Notes: generated from the letters alone by a model not told the origin. A stretch of 7,764 bases of DNA from Buchnera aphidicola (Rhopalosiphum padi) (GCF_005080845.1 NZ_CP034859.1:1-7764), one strand, 5' to 3'. Positions 1 to 7,764 are shown, numbered from the stretch's first letter. Numbers and translations: made by a program.

Positions 1-22
1 GTTGTGTAAATTTATTTGTTAT
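1..22. repeat. Left half of the terminal/junction palindrome
   Basis: These 22 bases are the exact reverse complement of 7743-7764. If the molecule is circular, the two halves abut and form a 44-bp perfect palindrome with no loop, centred on AACGTT. The inner part, ATTTACACAAC/GTTGTGTAAAT, contains two opposed sequences each matching 7 of 9 positions of the DnaA-box consensus TTATNCACA; this is weak and may be chance. The repeat overlaps the repA2 stop codon (TAA, minus strand, 19-21) and lies upstream of leuA. It would form a long AT-rich hairpin in a repA2-leuA transcript. Its role as origin, terminator or mRNA structure cannot be decided from sequence. Confidence 0.9.
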
Positions 23-768
23 TTTTTTTTATATAACTTACATAAGTTGCTATATTCAATATCTATCTTTTTTTTAAGACCTTTAGGACCTATTTTAGTT
101 AATTCACTAGCTGTATAATAATTTATTAAGGCATTTAAAATTTTATTTCTAGCAGATTTTTCATCTAATTTAGAAATTATTTTTATATCTGAAAATGAAA
201 TAAATATTTTTTTTTCTTTAATTTTTAAATTTTTTAATAATTTTTTTTGACCAGATAAATATTGATTTATTGTTGATTGTGAAATATGAAATAGCATAAA
301 AAAACTTGGTGTCAAAAATATTTTTTTAGGTATGTAATTACTAGTTGATTGAGTCTTTTTTTTCTTGCATTTTACAAAACCCATTGGTTCTAAAAATTCA
401 CTAATTAATCGTGAGGCGCGAGTAATAGATTTATTACCAGAATCAGAAAAAGTTGAAAGTCCACATTCATCTGCTAGTTTTTCGATAGACGCTTCAACTA
501 AATTAGAATCAATATTACAATAGTATAACATCGCTAGAACTATAGCTCTCATAGCACATGCTCGATGCTCGTTTAATCTTCTAAATCGAGGTAAAATATT
601 GCCAGTTTTAGGATCTATTGCTAATAAAGTATAATTTAGTCTACTTCTTGCAACATCTATTTCTGATGCTTTTTTCATTGCATAACAAATAAAATTAGAT
701 CTTTTTTTCTCATTTTTAGGAGGATTAAAAACTGGTTTTGGATTACATATATAATTTTTTCTAGGCAC
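19..768 (-). CDS. repA2: RepA2, IncFII-type replication-associated protein (shorter paralogue)
   Basis: This 249-residue protein is a paralogue of RepA1 encoded at 1766-2617. The two share the N-terminal pattern NPKPVF/NRNPVF, the block RFRRLNEHRACAMRA (about residues 61-75), DECGLST (100-106), GNKSITRASRLI (111-122) and EPMGFV (127-132), all typical of IncFII RepA initiators. A basic tail, LDEKSARNKI...GPKGLKKK, also matches RepA1. Between the HIS/GIS motif and LDEK it has 37 residues where RepA1 has 66, and this linker is Lys/Ile/Ser-rich and diverged. The start is inferred as GTG (766-768), because GTG-CCT-AGA aligns with ATG-CCA-TCT of RepA1 and the frame closes upstream at 805-807 with no ATG. 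No good Shine-Dalgarno is visible. A promoter lies at 889-917. leuA follows 79 nt downstream on the same strand across the junction, so readthrough into leu is possible. T runs of 8-9 on the + strand (207-215, 241-248, 356-363) suggest AT drift. Whether it initiates replication, regulates it or is decaying is unknown. Confidence 0.9.
   Translation of the reverse strand: MPRKNYICNPKPVFNPPKNEKKRSNFICYAMKKASEIDVARSRLNYTLLAIDPKTGNILPRFRRLNEHRACAMRAIVLAMLYYCNIDSNLVEASIEKLADECGLSTFSDSGNKSITRASRLISEFLEPMGFVKCKKKKTQSTSNYIPKKIFLTPSFFMLFHISQSTINQYLSGQKKLLKNLKIKEKKIFISFSDIKIISKLDEKSARNKILNALINYYTASELTKIGPKGLKKKIDIEYSNLCKLYKKK
30..59 (-). promoter_or_regulatory. Weak candidate promoter for the leu operon inside the 3' end of repA2
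   Basis: On the minus strand TTGAAT (54-59) is followed, after 18 nt, by TATATA (30-35), each matching about 4 of 6 consensus positions. Transcription would start near position 23 and run through the junction palindrome into leuA. In sequence this AT-rich such matches are common, so this is only the best-placed candidate I found for a leu-specific promoter. The alternative is readthrough from the repA2 promoter. Confidence 0.22.
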
Positions 769-948
769 TAATATAATACGCTTGATGTAAGTAAAATATT
801 TTTGTTAAATATAAATAAATTAAAATTGTTTTTTAAAAAATAGTATTTAAAATAAATTTTTTTTATATTAAAAAAATGCAATATATAAAATATAACATGA
901 ATTTGGTATTCTTTCAAATAACTTTAACCACTTCATTTTAAAACGTTA
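769..948. other. Spacer between yqhA and repA2
   Basis: This 180-bp, very AT-rich spacer separates the yqhA stop codon (949-951) from the repA2 start (766-768), both on the minus strand. It holds the promoter at 889-917. The rest would be a 5' untranslated region of about 114 nt for repA2. I see no convincing hairpin-plus-T-tract terminator for yqhA, so some yqhA transcripts may continue into repA2. No open reading frame of note was seen. Confidence 0.6.
889..917 (-). promoter_or_regulatory. Candidate sigma70 promoter for repA2
   Basis: On the minus strand TTGAAA (912-917, 5 of 6 matches to TTGACA) is followed, after exactly 17 nt, by TATATT (889-894, 5 of 6 matches to TATAAT). This is the best promoter match I found in the window. 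Transcription would begin near 882, about 114 nt upstream of the repA2 GTG, leaving a long AT-rich leader. The spacer contains the relatively GC-richer stretch GAATACCAAATTCATG. It could also supply a repA2-leuABCD readthrough transcript, since no strong terminator separates these genes. Confidence 0.5.
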
Positions 949-1452
949 TTAATGAATAATGTGTTTCTTTTTACTCATTTTATCAATATAAGCCATACCA
1001 AAAGCAGATAGAACAAACGTTAAATGAATAATAACGCATAACATAATTTTATTATCTAAAATTCGCTCTGCTTCCATAAAAAGACGTAAAAGATGTACAG
1101 AAGATATAGCAACAATAGAAGAAGCAACTTTATTTTTAATTGAATTAACATCCATAGTCCCCATCCAACCTAACCTTTTTTCGTTATCTTGAATATCCAT
1201 TTTAGAAATAAAATTTTCATAACCTGAAAACATAACCATAACTAATAGACCACCTACTAAAGCAATATCAATCAATGATAAAACAACTAATACAAGACCA
1301 GATTCTGACATTGCTAAAATATCCGGAATAATAAATATTATTTGTTGAAAAAATTTTAATGTTAATAATATAAATCCAAATGACAAACCTACATATACCG
1401 GAAACATTAACCAACGAGAAGCATATATAGACCTTTCAATAATTTTTTCCAT
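949..1452 (-). CDS. yqhA: YqhA, UPF0114 family inner-membrane protein
   Basis: This 167-residue protein matches the YqhA/UPF0114 family from end to end (E. coli YqhA is about 164 residues). Recognisable blocks are [15 protein letters not shown] (10-24), [17 protein letters not shown] (65-81), [20 protein letters not shown] (107-126) and [18 protein letters not shown] (140-157). Likely membrane segments are about 15-35, 53-76, 108-126 and 136-156, with a Lys/His-rich tail. The ATG at 1450-1452 has a good Shine-Dalgarno, AGGA (1458-1461), with a 5-nt spacer. It sits between repA2 (same strand) and repA1 (divergent), the position known for this gene on Buchnera leu plasmids. Its biochemical function is unknown. 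Strong conservation in such a reduced genome implies selection, but a role in leucine export or plasmid maintenance would be speculation. Confidence 0.93.
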   Translation of the reverse strand: MEKIIERSIYASRWLMFPVYVGLSFGFILLTLKFFQQIIFIIPDILAMSESGLVLVVLSLIDIALVGGLLVMVMFSGYENFISKMDIQDNEKRLGWMGTMDVNSIKNKVASSIVAISSVHLLRLFMEAERILDNKIMLCVIIHLTFVLSAFGMAYIDKMSKKKHIIH

Positions 1453-1504
1453 TTTATTCCTACTTTTTTTTTAATAAATATAAAATGTTATTTCAATGAC
1501 ATTG

Positions 1505-1533
1505 ATTATATTTCAAAAATAAAAATTTTTACA
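1505..1533 (-). promoter_or_regulatory. Candidate promoter for yqhA
   Basis: The minus strand carries an exact -10 hexamer TATAAT (1505-1510), with TGTAAA (1528-1533, only 3 of 6 matches) 17 nt upstream. Transcription would start near 1498, giving a leader of about 45 nt that ends in a good Shine-Dalgarno. The -35 position falls in the left foot of the hairpin at 1531-1580, so extrusion of that structure or protein binding there could affect yqhA expression. That link is inference. Confidence 0.33.
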
Positions 1534-1580
1534 TAACTAAAAATAAATATTTGAAAATATTTATTTTTAGCAAGTTATGT
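1531..1580. repeat. Large AT-rich inverted repeat (hairpin) upstream of repA1
   Basis: CTAAAAATAAATATT (1537-1551) and its exact reverse complement (1556-1570) form a 15-bp stem with a TGAA loop. The stem continues with ACATAA (1531-1536) pairing TTATGT (1575-1580), leaving a 4-nt bulge CAAG on one side, so 21 bp can pair. It lies upstream of both divergent genes and has no T tract on either side, so it is unlikely to be a terminator. A replication-control, promoter-control or cruciform role is possible. Confidence 0.85.
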
Positions 1581-1765
1581 TGAAAATTATTAAAATATAT
1601 GTTAAATATATCTATACGTAAAAAAAATATTAAAAAAACTAAATTTAATATTTTAAAAATATTATTAAATTATTATTTACATAAAAAATTTTAGTACAAA
1701 AAAAATTAAATTGTTTGAATCTTACTATCACAAACTATACATTCACATTTTTTAAGTATTCCTAT

Positions 1766-2617
1766 ATGCCATCTAGAGAAAATTACGTATATAATCGAAA
1801 TCCAGTTTTTACAGCACCTAAAAACAATAAAAAAAGACCGTCCTTTATCTGTCATGCAATGAAAAAAGCATCAGAAATAGATGTTGCACGATGTGAATTA
1901 AACTATGTTATTCAACCAAAAAACATTAAAACTGGACTACCCTTAAAAAGATTTAGAAGATTAAACGAGCATCGAGCATGTGCTATGAGGGCAATGGTCT
2001 TAGCTATGCTTTATCATTTTAATATTTCTTCCGAATTAGTACAAGCTTCAGTAGAACAACTATCCGACGAATGTGGTTTGTCTACATTATCTAAAGTCGG
2101 TAATAAATCTATTACCCGGGCTTCTAGACTCATTACTAATTTTATGGAACCAATGGGTTTCGTAACTTGCAAAAAAATATGGGATAGAGTATTAGGCAAC
2201 TATATGCCAAAAATGATTACACTTACGCCATTATTTTTTATGCTATTAGGTATTTCTGAAAAACAATTAATAAATGCTAAAAAACAACAATTAGGATGGA
2301 TTAATAAAAATCTTATCATCAAGGGATTGAAACCTATAACGGTAATAGAAGCAAAAAGACGAGCTAAAGATATTCAAATTAGAAATCTTTTTAAATACAG
2401 GATTTCTAAACATAATTTTTATAAAAAAAGAAAAAATGCACAACGATTAATAGCTCTAGATGAAAAAGAAGCAAGACAAAAAATTCTTCGTGCATTAGTT
2501 GCTAAATATTCTATTAGCGAATTAACTACACTTGGCCCCAGTGGATTAAAAAAACAAGTAAACATCAGTTATCATTATTTACGGAAAATTGCTACAAATA
2601 CGTATCAAGATAATTAA
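1766..2617 (+). CDS. repA1: RepA1, IncFII-type plasmid replication initiator
   Basis: This 283-residue protein resembles IncFII/RepFIIA RepA along its length. It has NRNPVF near the N-terminus; RFRRLNEHRACAMRAMVLAM (about 62-81); a winged-helix-like region DECGLST...GNKSITRASRLI...MEPMGFV (about 101-133); and GNYMPKMITLTPLFFML (144-160). A Lys/Arg-rich segment follows (about 165-230), then LDEKEARQKI and the tail. RepA of this family binds the plasmid origin and recruits host replication proteins. The ATG at 1766 is chosen because it aligns with the RepA2 start and IncFII RepA N-termini; an upstream in-frame TTG at 1715 would add a non-conserved extension. TAAG (1753-1756) may serve as a weak Shine-Dalgarno. 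It diverges from yqhA and converges on leuD. In IncFII plasmids the origin lies downstream of repA, which points to 2618-2990. Confidence 0.93.
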   Translation: MPSRENYVYNRNPVFTAPKNNKKRPSFICHAMKKASEIDVARCELNYVIQPKNIKTGLPLKRFRRLNEHRACAMRAMVLAMLYHFNISSELVQASVEQLSDECGLSTLSKVGNKSITRASRLITNFMEPMGFVTCKKIWDRVLGNYMPKMITLTPLFFMLLGISEKQLINAKKQQLGWINKNLIIKGLKPITVIEAKRRAKDIQIRNLFKYRISKHNFYKKRKNAQRLIALDEKEARQKILRALVAKYSISELTTLGPSGLKKQVNISYHYLRKIATNTYQDN

Positions 2618-2692
2618 TGTAATAATACTACAATAGTAGTAATAATAAAATATTGTAAAATGTAGTAAAAATATAACCTCCTCTTTCTAATA

Positions 2693-2708
2693 TTACGTTA
2701 ACACGTAA
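2693..2708. repeat. Short inverted repeat TTACGT-TAAC-ACGTAA
   Basis: This is a 6-bp perfect dyad with a 4-nt loop, overlapping GTTAAC. It is one of the few CG-containing spots in the repA1-leuD spacer. It is symmetric enough to be a protein-binding site, but no factor can be named. Confidence 0.5.
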
Positions 2709-2748
2709 GCTTTTCTATTTTTTTAACTCCACTTTTTTTAAAAATTCT

Positions 2749-2772
2749 AGTAATTTTTCTAGAAAAATTACT
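2749..2772. repeat. 24-bp perfect palindrome downstream of repA1
   Basis: AGTAATTTTTCT (2749-2760) is followed directly by its exact reverse complement (2761-2772), centred on CTAG with no loop. It lies about 130 bp after the repA1 stop codon. The right arm is followed by TATTGTATAATA, not a T tract, so a simple terminator is not the best reading. Cruciform extrusion or a dimeric protein site near the origin is possible. Confidence 0.8.
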
Positions 2773-2787
2773 TATTGTATAATACAT

Positions 2788-2808
2788 ATCTGTTTTCAGA
2801 TTATTTTT
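2788..2808 (+). terminator. Candidate intrinsic terminator of repA1
   Basis: On the plus strand ATCTG (2788-2792), a TTTT loop and CAGAT (2797-2801) form a 5-bp stem followed by TATTTTT. It lies 171 bp beyond the repA1 stop codon. The stem is short and has only two GC pairs, so termination would be weak. A T15 tract at 2823-2837 lies further downstream and could help. Confidence 0.33.
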
Positions 2809-2842
2809 ATTTACTAAATACGTTTTTTTTTTTTTTTAATAT

Positions 2843-2892
2843 TATAAATGCATATTATTTTTTTATATAAATGCTTTCTATAATATAAATGC
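2843..2892. repeat. Three direct copies of TATAAATGC (iteron-like)
   Basis: TATAAATGC occurs at 2843-2851, 2866-2874 and 2884-2892, all in the same orientation, with start-to-start spacings of 23 and 18 bp. The cluster follows a T15 tract. Three identical 9-mers carrying the same GC dinucleotide within 50 bp are unlikely by base composition alone. Short direct repeats can be initiator-binding iterons, but IncFII-type origins are not classically iteron-based and the spacing is uneven. Confidence 0.55.
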
Positions 2893-2945
2893 AAAATTAC
2901 ATTTCTTTAAATATTAATAAAAAGATAAATAAACATGAGCTTAAA

Positions 2946-2984
2946 AAATAGCGAATATTTTTTTAAAAAAAATATTCGCTATTT
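2946..2984 (-). terminator. Terminator of the leuABCD operon (long inverted repeat)
   Basis: AAATAGCGAATA (2946-2957) and its exact reverse complement (2973-2984) flank a T7/A8 centre that also pairs, giving arms of 19 bp. It begins 6 nt beyond the leuD stop codon. On the minus strand the stem runs directly into T residues (2943-2948), as in a rho-independent terminator. The length and near-perfect symmetry exceed what termination needs, so a second role in mRNA 3' protection or replication is possible. Confidence 0.75.
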
Positions 2985-2990
2985 AAAAAT

Positions 2991-3614
2991 TTAAGAGGTA
3001 AATTCTTGTCTTTCTAAAAGAAAAGAAGATATATTGTCTTCATAAGATTTAATCTTATGATTAATTTTCATAGTTAAGTCAATATTATCCCAATTATTTA
3101 ATAAACAAAGACGCTGAAAATCATCTATTTGAAATGGAATATCTAAATCACCTGCAGTAATTTTCTTATTAATTAAACTAACATTAAAAGAAATACCAAT
3201 TTTAGTATCAACTAAATTAAAAAGATAATCGATATGTTTTTTTTCTAAAACAACTAAAAGAAGCTTATTATTAAAACTATTATTAAAAAAGATATCAGAA
3301 AAACTAGATGAAATAATTACCTTAAATCCGTAATCTAATAAAGACCAAACAGCATGCTCTCTAGAAGAACCACAACCAAAATTCCCCCGTGTTAATAGAA
3401 TACTAGCGTTTTTATAAACATAATTATTCAAAATAAAATTTGGATTTATCTTTAACTGATTTTTATCAATAAACCTCCAATCATGAAATAAATATTTACC
3501 AAAACCAATTTTATTAACTTTTTGTAAAAATTGCTTTGGAATAATAGCATCAGTATCTATATTAGATATATTTAAAGGGGCAACAACGCCATTATGTTCA
3601 GTAAATTTAAACAT
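2991..3614 (-). CDS. leuD: LeuD, 3-isopropylmalate dehydratase small subunit
   Basis: LeuD pairs with LeuC to isomerise 2-isopropylmalate to 3-isopropylmalate in the cytoplasm. The 207 residues span the family (E. coli about 201). Family blocks are NIDTDAIIPKQFLQKV (18-33), FHDWRF (43-48), ASILLTRGNFGCGSSREHA (70-88) with the swivelling-domain GCGSSREHA loop, DYGFKVIISSSFSDIF (94-109) and NNSFNNKLL (111-119). The C-terminus is more diverged and somewhat longer than in E. coli. The ATG (3612-3614) is 2 nt after the leuC stop, so translation is probably coupled; GAG about 12 nt upstream is only a weak Shine-Dalgarno. It is the last gene of the operon and is followed by the terminator at 2946-2984. 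A 10-bp inverted repeat (3040-3060) lies in its 3' coding part. Confidence 0.97.
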   Translation of the reverse strand: MFKFTEHNGVVAPLNISNIDTDAIIPKQFLQKVNKIGFGKYLFHDWRFIDKNQLKINPNFILNNYVYKNASILLTRGNFGCGSSREHAVWSLLDYGFKVIISSSFSDIFFNNSFNNKLLLVVLEKKHIDYLFNLVDTKIGISFNVSLINKKITAGDLDIPFQIDDFQRLCLLNNWDNIDLTMKINHKIKSYEDNISSFLLERQEFTS

Positions 3615-3616
3615 TT

Positions 3617-5029
3617 TTAATTAGTCTCACTATCTAAATTTCTAACATCAATAAATCGACCGTATATAGCTGCAGCAGCAGCCATAATAGGACTAACTAA
3701 ATGTGTTCTACCACCCCTACCTTGACGTCCTTCAAAATTTCGGTTGCTAGTAGAAGCACAACGTTCACCATCACTTAATTTATCGTTATTCATACCTAAA
3801 CACATAGAACAACCTGGTAATCGCCATTCAAATCCTGCATCAATAAAAATTTTATCTAAACCTTCTTTTTCAGCCTGTTTTTTTACTGTACCAGATCCAG
3901 GCACAACAATTGCTTTTATATTTTTTGAAATTTTTTTATTTTTCAATATTTTAGCTGCAGATCTTAAATCTTCTATACGAGAATTAGTACAAGAACCAAT
4001 AAACACCTTATCAATTTTAATGTCTGTTAAATATGAACCTGGTTTTAAATTCATATAATTACATGCAGAACGAGCTAAATTTTTCTTTACAGAATCTTCA
4101 AAAAAATTAAAATCAGGAATTTTTTCGTTAATTGATAAAACCTGATCAGGACTAGTCCCCCAAGTAATTTGAGGAGAAAGATTAGATACATCAAAAGTAA
4201 ACTCTTTATCAAAAAAAGCATTTTCATCTGTTATTAATGTTTTCCAATATTTTACAGCTTCTTCCCAAAATTTACCCTGAGGTGAATAACGTCTACCTTT
4301 TAAATATAAAAATGTAGTTTCATCTGGTGCTATTAAGGCTGATTTAGCACCCATTTCAATCGCCATATTGCAAACTGTCATTCGTTCTTCCATGTTCATT
4401 TTTTTAATTACATCACCACAAAACTCAATTACATATCCAGAACCACCCGATGTACCTAATTTTCCTATAATAAAAAGAATAATATCCTTAGCAGTAACAA
4501 AATTCTTAATTTTCCCCTTTATTTGAATTTTCATATTCTTTAAACGTTGTTGTTTTAAAGTTTGTGTTACAAGAACATGTTCAACTTCAGAAGTACCAAT
4601 TCCAAAAGATAAGGCACCAAATGCACCATGAGTAGAAGTATGAGAATCACCACATACTATAGTCATACCAGGTAATGTCATACCTTGTTCAGGACCGATA
4701 ACATGAACTATACCCTGTTTAGGATTATTTAAATCATATAAAGATATATTAAATTGATTACAATTTCTTATTAATTGTTGCATTTGTATTTTAGCCATAG
4801 ATCCTGATGCATTAATATCTTTACTTTCTGTAGAAACATTATGATCCATCGTAGCAAAAGTTTTTTTAGGTTGCCTAACAACACGATTTTTTATACGTAG
4901 TGAATCAAAAGCTTGAGGTGATGTTACTTCATGTAGTAAATGTAAATCTATATATAAAATTGATGCATTGTTTTTTTCTTCATGTACAATATGTGCATCA
5001 TATATTTTTTCATATAAAGTCTTTTTCAT
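3617..5029 (-). CDS. leuC: LeuC, 3-isopropylmalate dehydratase large subunit
   Basis: LeuC is the aconitase-family [4Fe-4S] subunit that works with LeuD in the second leucine-specific step. The 470-residue product aligns closely with E. coli LeuC (466): [62 protein letters not shown] and [19 protein letters not shown]. The cluster cysteines are present at 347 ([12 protein letters not shown]), 407 and 410 ([12 protein letters not shown]), numbered from this start. A longer frame opens at ATG 5039-5041 and adds MENK, but the ATG at 5027-5029 is preferred: it matches family N-termini and has GGA with a 7-nt spacer formed by the last codons of leuB. leuB stops 1 nt before this start, indicating translational coupling. 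No defect is seen. Confidence 0.97.
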   Translation of the reverse strand: MKKTLYEKIYDAHIVHEEKNNASILYIDLHLLHEVTSPQAFDSLRIKNRVVRQPKKTFATMDHNVSTESKDINASGSMAKIQMQQLIRNCNQFNISLYDLNNPKQGIVHVIGPEQGMTLPGMTIVCGDSHTSTHGAFGALSFGIGTSEVEHVLVTQTLKQQRLKNMKIQIKGKIKNFVTAKDIILFIIGKLGTSGGSGYVIEFCGDVIKKMNMEERMTVCNMAIEMGAKSALIAPDETTFLYLKGRRYSPQGKFWEEAVKYWKTLITDENAFFDKEFTFDVSNLSPQITWGTSPDQVLSINEKIPDFNFFEDSVKKNLARSACNYMNLKPGSYLTDIKIDKVFIGSCTNSRIEDLRSAAKILKNKKISKNIKAIVVPGSGTVKKQAEKEGLDKIFIDAGFEWRLPGCSMCLGMNNDKLSDGERCASTSNRNFEGRQGRGGRTHLVSPIMAAAAAIYGRFIDVRNLDSETN

Positions 5030-5030
5030 T

Positions 5031-7702
<2,672 letters not shown>

Positions 7703-7722
7703 AAAATTTTTTCTCGATAATT

Positions 7723-7744
7723 AAAAAAATGATCTTTTGATCAT
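7723..7744 (-). terminator. Hairpin plus U tract in the leuA leader (terminator or attenuator-like)
   Basis: On the minus strand ATGATC-AAAA-GATCAT (7729-7744) forms a 6-bp stem with a 4-nt loop, followed by a run of T (7723-7728). It lies 20-42 nt upstream of the leuA ATG and touches the junction palindrome, sharing bases 7743-7744 with it. It has the form of an intrinsic terminator, though with only two GC pairs. It may end repA2 transcripts or reduce entry into leu. Pairing of the larger palindrome could compete with it through the shared bases. Confidence 0.4.
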
Positions 7745-7764
7745 AACAAATAAATTTACACAAC
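7743..7764. repeat. Right half of the terminal/junction palindrome
   Basis: This is the exact reverse complement of positions 1-22. On a circular molecule it completes the 44-bp perfect palindrome between repA2 and leuA. In a minus-strand transcript both halves lie in the RNA after the repA2 coding sequence and upstream of the leuA ribosome-binding site. Confidence 0.9.

Larger units (their letters stand above)
1453..1765. other. Divergent spacer between yqhA and repA1
   Basis: This 313-bp spacer has no gene. It holds the ribosome-binding site and candidate promoter of yqhA (minus strand), a large hairpin at 1531-1580, a weaker AT dyad at about 1642-1671 (AATTTAA...TTAAATT), and the upstream region of repA1. 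For repA1 a weak plus-strand promoter is possible: TTGAAT (1715-1720), 17 nt, TACATT (1738-1743). An in-frame TTG at 1715 would add 17 residues to RepA1 but is not favoured. I see no recognisable IncFII copA-like antisense RNA gene or tap leader peptide. Confidence 0.6.
2618..2990. other. Convergent repA1-leuD spacer, candidate replication origin region
   Basis: This 373-bp non-coding stretch lies downstream of repA1, where IncFII-type origins are found. In order it holds a dyad TACTAC-AATA-GTAGTA (2626-2641), TTACGT-TAAC-ACGTAA (2693-2708), a 24-bp perfect palindrome (2749-2772), a hairpin ATCTG-TTTT-CAGAT (2788-2801), a run of 15 T (2823-2837), three copies of TATAAATGC (2843-2892) and the leu terminator (2946-2984). 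No consensus DnaA box (TTATCCACA) was seen. The origin assignment rests on position and structure only. Confidence 0.4.

Noticed and set aside
1715..1765. In-frame 17-residue N-terminal extension of RepA1 from a TTG codon
   Set aside because: The extension is absent from RepA2 and from IncFII RepA as I know it, and the ATG at 1766 aligns with the paralogue start.
2014..2199. 61-codon open frame on the minus strand inside repA1
   Set aside because: It is antisense to the conserved core of RepA1, has no ribosome-binding site and resembles no known family; it is a shadow of the real gene.
2626..2641. TACTAC-AATA-GTAGTA hairpin as the repA1 terminator
   Set aside because: It lies directly after the stop codon but is followed by AATAATAAAATA, not a T tract, so a terminator call is unsupported.
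3744..4058. 104-codon open frame on the plus strand inside leuC
   Set aside because: It is antisense to the LeuC iron-sulfur-site region. The frame is open because of codon composition on the other strand.
4993..5001. 8-of-9 match to a DnaA box (TGTGCATCA)
   Set aside because: It lies in the conserved LeuC coding region (YDAHIV) as a single copy, so the match is best explained by codons.
7720..7745. Seven-codon frame ATG-ATC-AAA-AGA-TCA... before leuA as a leader peptide
   Set aside because: It has no Leu codons and no Shine-Dalgarno, and its bases are explained by the hairpin and U tract.

Overview
The window looks like a complete leucine-biosynthesis plasmid (pLeu type) of the aphid endosymbiont Buchnera aphidicola. 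The evidence is a very AT-rich sequence, a full leuABCD operon whose proteins are close to those of E. coli, two RepA paralogues of the IncFII family, and one small membrane-protein gene of the YqhA (UPF0114) family lying between the rep genes. This is the known composition of Buchnera leu plasmids. I cannot name the aphid host. The first 22 bases are the exact reverse complement of the last 22, so joining the ends gives a 44-bp perfect palindrome. This fits a circular plasmid opened at the centre of that palindrome, although the sequence alone does not prove circularity.

Layout. Positions 19-768 (-) hold repA2, probably starting at GTG. Positions 769-948 are a spacer with a good sigma70-type promoter for repA2. 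Positions 949-1452 (-) hold yqhA. Positions 1453-1765 are a divergent spacer with a large AT-rich hairpin and candidate promoters for yqhA and repA1. Positions 1766-2617 (+) hold repA1. Positions 2618-2990 are a convergent spacer with a series of dyads, a T15 tract, three copies of TATAAATGC and the leu operon terminator; it is the most origin-like stretch. Positions 2991-7702 (-) are leuD, leuC, leuB and leuA, transcribed leuA to leuD with spacings of 23, 1 and 2 nt. Positions 7703-7764 plus 1-18 form the leader between repA2 and leuA, with the junction palindrome and a second short hairpin followed by a U tract.

How it works together. RepA1 is the full-length IncFII-type initiator. RepA2 is a shorter, more diverged paralogue. 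LeuA, LeuCD and LeuB carry 2-ketoisovalerate to 2-ketoisocaproate, the precursor of leucine, and all catalytic residues checked are present. Carriage on a plasmid lets gene dosage follow copy number, which is the established interpretation for amino-acid overproduction in Buchnera. No leuL-type leader peptide with a run of Leu codons is visible, so control probably rests on copy number, leader structure and any LeuA feedback inhibition.

I found no CRISPR array, IS element, tRNA, rRNA or undescribed multigene system. The parts least explained by known genes are the non-coding dyads and repeats.
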